Source: Mactromeris polynyma (taxonomy: Eukaryota > Mollusca > Bivalvia > Venerida > Mactridae). From it: a stretch of 64,000 bases of DNA. Below, one piece after another: positions 59,080 through 64,000 of the stretch. Position numbers and translations under genes: made by a program. The notes beneath the pieces are model-generated. The model was not told where the DNA came from. It was given only the letters and a program-made list of their open reading frames with translations, and did not search any database. The stretch spans positions 3,120,912 to 3,184,911 of the forward strand of contig JASFXZ010000014.1 of the NCBI GenBank assembly GCA_032209605.1. Direction: 5' to 3'. How positions within the stretch are numbered: position 1 is the stretch's first letter; every line of letters begins with the position of its first letter.

Positions 59080-59215
59080 CGCCCCTGTTCCCTTACGTAT
59101 GTACCCTTGAGCCTCCTTAAATGCCTGATGTTTTATGTATTGTTGTTTTCACGGAGGTCTGTCTATATGTATGTGACGTTCCCTGTAGCAACTTATTCTC
59201 TCGCTTATAAATATT
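59080..59215 (-). repeat. Family C dispersed repeat, reversed
   Basis: 'cttgagcctccttaaatgcc', 'tgttttcacggaggtctgtc' and 'gtgacgttccctgtagcaac' are the reverse complement of the text at 49300-49400. Confidence 0.6.
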
Positions 59216-59794
59216 TGTAGTAAATGCTAACCAAGTAAATAGTCATACACAACTAAATAATACCATGGGGCATTATTACAGAAACAACTTAACGTTCATC
59301 CTTATCCTTAACATTACACTTTCCTTAACTGGTTTATTTAACATACAGGCTATTATATGGTCAAATCAACAGTGATAAATGAAAAGTATTAATATATTGT
59401 TGTCATTACCATTAAAACGCATAACAGTTTTAATGTGGTTTTGGAATTACATCCATTTGAAGTTTTGAACTGAAGTGAAAATATTTAAGATTCACTTAAG
59501 ATGCTTCTGTAATACGGACCCTGAAAGAGTATTTTATTTCTAACAAATATGCACGTATGCACAGTGTGTTCTCATATTCATATTATGTTAAGTGCTTTGA
59601 AAAAACGATTGACAAGATTATGCCTTGCTTGAAGTTGAATGTTATGAACGTTAATTCGAAAGTAGTTTAGGATAGATTCAAAGTATTGGCTAAGATGTGC
59701 TGACGGGTATGCTTTGATTTTGTGGAATTTATATGTACAATGTTATGTAAACAAAATATGTAAACAATAGACAGTCTGTGGAGATATTTATATA

Positions 59795-59974
59795 TGCAGT
59801 AAAACCTCATTTAAAGACCACCTTAATAATAAGACCACATCAATATTAAGAACACAGTTTTCAAGTTCATTTCACTGTTTTGCTCTTTATTCAACCTTAA
59901 TATTAAGACCACCTCAATATTAAGACCAGTTTCAAGGGTCCCAATGGTGGTCTTATTATTGAGGTTTTATTGTA
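59795..59974. mobile_element. Family A TIR element, long form
   Basis: 'tgcagtaaaacctcatttaa' to 'tattgaggttttattgta', with 'aagttcatttcactgttttg' and 'gctctttattcaaccttaat' inside. Confidence 0.85.
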
Positions 59975-61399
59975 TTTACATATTTTCCATCATCATATTA
60001 TAATACATGGATTCACATAACATGACATAAAGACATCAAATACACATAAAGGTCTGAGATAGGCCACGCTCGTGTAGTTATTGACGGCGGCCTTCAGGCC
60101 GTCGTCTATTTGAATAATTTTTAATCTAGGTACATGGAGTTGCATAATCGAAATGGGAGAAGCCATTGGTATTATGCTTTTTTAAATTGTTCTTACAAAA
60201 CGTGATTCTAATTATACAGATAAAAAAAGTGTACTAATTGATAATAAAAAAATGTCAAAATATTTAAAATGTATTTTTACCGTTAATAAAAAGCTTTAAA
60301 AAATGTTTTACGTATGCTTATAAGAATTTACAACAGCTAGTCACGAAAACGGTTAGGCATCGTGTATTACATAGCTTCGTTTCACAACTACGCTCAATTC
60401 ATCATCAAAGTTCAGGAAATGGTTCCTAATGCTGTGCACGCAAATTGAAATTGTACTTATAAAAAAGCAAATTGTTAAACAAAAAATGTTAATCCATATT
60501 AATAAGTTCATGAATGCAGTTTATAATGTACAAATATAAATACAGTGACCAAACTATGCAATATACATTGCCTTAACTTGACCCATATAAGTTATGTACT
60601 GATGGTAATATGTAAACAAAATTCAGCCAATGAAAATTGTCGTTGAAAACGTCATAGCATTTGTTGTTCAAATAACGCATTGGCAGTAAAACGGATTCAG
60701 TACATTCGAGATCAAATGCTGATGGTTGAACTGAACTTTTAATTACGTTGTTTTGACATTTTTAGTGGATATTTTTCCCTTTTGATATCCCAATAGTTCT
60801 TTTAGATCTGTAAAACTAGAAGTTATAATGATGTATATTTTTAGATCCGTTTCGTTCTATCTACGTTTCGTGTAATCGTTGTTATTGTATTGTCTCACTG
60901 TCTGTTTAGATAAATGCATGTCACAAACTGGTCGGTTTGTTTTACATAAACAAGTCATATTCCAATTAAACTACAAATGATTGATTGGTACCAAGACTAT
61001 TTAGGCAATTGTCATGAATTGTGGATGATTCTTACCAGAATTATGGCTTGGTGATGATCATACTTTCTTATTTATTGATAAACAAAATAATAAATCTTCA
61101 ATATCATGCTTCCTAAAACTTGTGCCGCCGTTTTGATGCTTTGCATCAAAATTAGTCTTGTTTATCTTTCATGAATGATAATAATAAATTTTCTACATAT
61201 CTGCTGCTCGCAGGAACTCCTGGTATTTGGAATCGAAGATTAGCTAATAAAGGATCGGCGTTTACACTCTTTGTAATACTGACGATTAGTGTCATGATTT
61301 ACCTGCCTGACTCATATCTTATTTTAAATCTATTGTGAAACAAGTAAACAACTTATATCGATCACTCCCTATGTCTGAGTCCTATGTAACTAACCAGTA
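59975..61399. other. Gene-free stretch
   Basis: AT-rich. A compact GC hairpin 'gacggcggccttcaggccgt' plus 'cgtc' sits at about 60085. No exon supported. Confidence 0.35.
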
Positions 61400-61515
61400 C
61401 CCGTGCCAAATCCAGGGGTTGGGAAGATTTAGTATGATTAACGCTGCTCAACACGTGGCTCGAACTCACGACCTTCGGGTCAGGGGTCAGGCGCTCTACC
61501 CCATCGACTGTAGAT
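61400..61515 (-). repeat. tRNA-like SINE head, reversed
   Basis: The minus strand reads 'gatggggtagagcgcctgac', then 'gaaggtcgtgagttcgagcc', an A-box/B-box pair. It shares 'gtagagcgc.tgac' with the block embedded in the 16-bp array at 27.2 kb. Confidence 0.55.
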
Positions 61516-62439
61516 AGTTCCCTCATCTACAATATTAACCTCCCTTGTTCTTAAAAACCAGCCATTTTGAAAGGCAAAACTGATAAGCCATAATAGGAGT
61601 AATTACCAAATTTGTGATAATTGAGAAAATACCAAGAGAATTTGCATGTGACAACCACTTTTTCTTCAACTTACTGAGTCAGCTGCCTACATGAGTATAA
61701 TGAATAAGTTATTTTTTCTATCTGATTAGTTTATCATCGTTTACATTTTGTTCCTTATAAACTTTAAAGAAATTTGCCTATCGATATGGCCGACAATTCA
61801 GAACAAGGGAGGTAAGTATTGTAAATGTGGGAATTATATATTACCCCTAATTCGTGATAATTGTGTTGAAAGCAATGTTTGACAAATAATTTGTAGAATT
61901 TGTGAATTCAGGTCATTATATGTCACATTATGTTGAAAACATTTAGCTTTGCGTGGCAAATTTTTTTTAAGTTTCAAAGAAACTATATCTGATGTTGATC
62001 TTCAGCCTGAAAATTAATTCTTTGGTGAACATGGCGCCAGAATTTATAGGATTTACACTTTTTGATACGAAAACAACAGACTGGTAATAACATTAATTAT
62101 CTGTAACAAAATCTCCGGAGAATAAAGCACACAAACCTGGAAGATATTTTCTCTAAATTGAACGTCTTAATGTTGATGACAGCTTAAGTGTAATTTTGTG
62201 TTTGAGAAATGTTCTGGGTAATATAAAGTAATACATGCAACGTCACGAATCTGTAAGTGAATCTGTAATGTTAAGTTCCACAGCTTCTATATCGTATTTT
62301 GTAAGATCAAAATGTTTACAAGATCCAGCATTATCTAAATCGGATGTTTGTTTCCGAACATTCCTGAATTGAGCCAATTACGATCAAACCGCAATTACAC
62401 AAAATCGTGATAGATCGCTTCCTATCAAAAGCATCACCG
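61516..62439. other. Unassigned intergenic sequence
   Basis: AT-rich; no exon or named repeat is supported. Confidence 0.35.
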
Positions 62440-64000
62440 GTTTTTGGCTGTTGTTGTAAGGTTGCTCTAGCGAGCTGATAATGTTGTGAAAGAGAGGCTG
62501 TTGCTCAACAGTGCTGTAAATGCTCTAAATGTTTGCTGCAGTTGAGAGGTTGTTGCTCTAGAGAGGGAAAATGAAAAAATATAATTTTGAATGTTGTTGA
62601 GAGGTTGTTGCTCTAGAGAGGGAAAATGAAAATAATCTATTTTTGACTGTTGTTGAGAGGTTGTTGCTCTAGAGAGGTAAAATGAAAAAATATAATTTTG
62701 AATGTTGTTGAGAGGTTGTTGCTCTAGAGAGGTAAAATGAAAAAATATAATTTTGAATGTTGTTGAGAGGTTGTTGCTCTAGAGAGGGAAAATGAAAAAA
62801 TATAATTTTGAATGTTGTTGAGAGGTTGTTGCTCTAGAGAGGGAAAATGAAAATAATCTATTTTTGACTGTTGTTGAGAGGTTGTTGCTCTAGAGAGGTA
62901 AAATGAAATAATCAAATTTTGACTGTTGTTGAGAGGTTGTTGCTCTAGAGAGGGAAAATGAAAAGAATCAAATTTTGACTGTTGTTGAGAGGTTGTTGCT
63001 CTAGAGAGGGAAAATGAAAACATTCAAATTTTGACTGTTGTTGAGAGGTTGTTGCTCTAGAGAGGGAAAATGAAAAGAATCAAATTTTGACTGTTGTTGA
63101 GAGGTTGTTGCTCTAGAGAGGGAAAATGAAAAAAAATATCATATTTTGACGGTTGTTGAGAGGTTGATGCTCTAGAGAGGTTAAATGAAAAAAATCAAAT
63201 TTTGACTGTTGTTGAGAGATTGTTGCTCTAGAGAGGTTAAATGAAAAAAATCAAATTTTGACTGTTGTTGAGAGATTGTTGCTCTAGAGAGGGAAAATGA
63301 AAAAAATCAAATTTTGACTGTTGTTGAGAGATTGTTGCTCTAGAGAGGTAAAATGAAAAAATAATAATCAAATTTTGACTGTTGTTGAGAGATTGTTGCT
63401 CTAGAGAGGTAAATTGAAAAAATAATAATCAAATTTTGACTGTTGTTGAGAGGTTGTTGCTCTAGAGAGGGAAAATGAAAAGAATCAAATTTTGACTGTT
63501 GTTGAGAGGTTGTTGCTCTAGAGAGGGAAAATGAAAACATTCAAATTTTGACTGTTGTTGAGAGGTTGTTGCTCTAGAGAGGGAAAATGAAAAGAATCAA
63601 ATTTTGACTGTTGTTGAGAGGTTGTTGCTCTAGAGAGGGAAAATGAAAAAAAAATCATATTTTGACGGTTGTTGAGAGGTTGATGCTCTAGAGAGGTTAA
63701 ATGAAAAAAATCAAATTTTGACTGTTGTTGAGAGATTGTTGCTCTAGAGAGGTTAAATGAAAAAAATCAAATTTTGACTGTTGTTGAGAGATTGTTGCTC
63801 TAGAGAGGGAAAATGAAAAAAATCAAATTTTGACTGTTGTTGAGAGATTGTTGCTCTAGAGAGGTAAAATGAAAAAATAATAATCAAATTTTGACTGTTG
63901 TTGAGAGATTGTTGCTCTAGAGAGGTAAATTGAAAAAATAATAATCAAATTTTGACTGTTGTTGAGAGGTTGTTGCTCTAGAGAGTTAAAATTGAAAAAA
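62440..64000. repeat. Family E-derived 55-58-bp array, running off the window
   Basis: After about 90 bp of diverged family E text, units 'gagaggttgttgctctagag' with 'agggaaaatgaaaaaaatca' and 'aattttgactgttgtt' repeat about 26 times to the last base. A block of about nine units is repeated with a 517-bp offset (for example 'gaaaacattcaaattttgac' at 63016 and 63533). Minus-strand open frames here are artefacts. Confidence 0.93.

Overview
This window looks like nuclear DNA from an AT-rich, repeat-dense invertebrate, most likely a mollusc or other lophotrochozoan. The evidence is spliced genes with GT/AG introns, tRNA-derived SINEs with poly(A)-type tails and target-site duplications, many short terminal-inverted-repeat (TIR) elements, and at least a dozen minisatellite arrays. 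The species cannot be named from the sequence. Nothing prokaryotic (operons, CRISPR, rRNA) is present.

Only four protein-coding loci can be supported. (1) A minus-strand first coding exon at 18690-19045 encodes a doublecortin domain. (2) A class A orphan GPCR of 539 aa lies in one exon at 38178-39797. A truncated second copy at 31319-32616 belongs to a 6,659-bp segment present twice (25958-32616 and 32817-39475) on either side of a 200-N gap, which is most easily read as an assembly overlap that was never merged. (3) A four-exon secreted two-Kazal-domain gene on the plus strand (50674-54384) reads open from signal peptide to stop once spliced. (4) Facing it tail to tail is a minus-strand homologue (55779-58502) with the same exon design but a frameshift, several stop codons, lost cysteines and a SINE inserted in an exon, so it is a pseudogene.

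The rest is repeats. Family A (about 12 copies, TIR TACAGTAAAACCTC) and family B (TIR TACAGTCGGACCTCG) resemble pogo/Tigger-type non-autonomous elements. Family E has a GAGAGGTTGTTGCTC core and ends in GCACTGTA. Family D carries an ATTTGCAT octamer plus two opposed CCAAT-type boxes. Families C, F and G, two or more SINE types, a MULE-like element nested in a family B copy and a hAT-like element make up most of the remainder. Many minisatellites lie inside, or directly beside, these elements: a 17-bp array within a family A copy, 32-bp and 56-bp arrays within family E copies, a 38-bp array built on a family E terminus, a 49-bp array from the 3' half of a tRNA-derived SINE, and a GGAGT-rich array in one TIR of the MULE-like element.

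Layout: 0-4.2 kb nested transposons; 7.7-9.1 kb 35-bp array; 10-12 kb family B, D and F elements; 13-17.5 kb arrays and family A/E elements; 18.2-19 kb short array and doublecortin exon; 21.4-23.5 kb 33-bp and 49-bp arrays; 25.9-39.5 kb duplicated GPCR segment; 39.9-46.4 kb family A/E elements and 56-bp and 45-bp arrays; 47-50.2 kb elements; 50.6-58.5 kb Kazal gene pair; 58.5-64 kb elements and a second 56-bp array running off the end. Long open frames inside arrays are treated as repeat artefacts, not genes.
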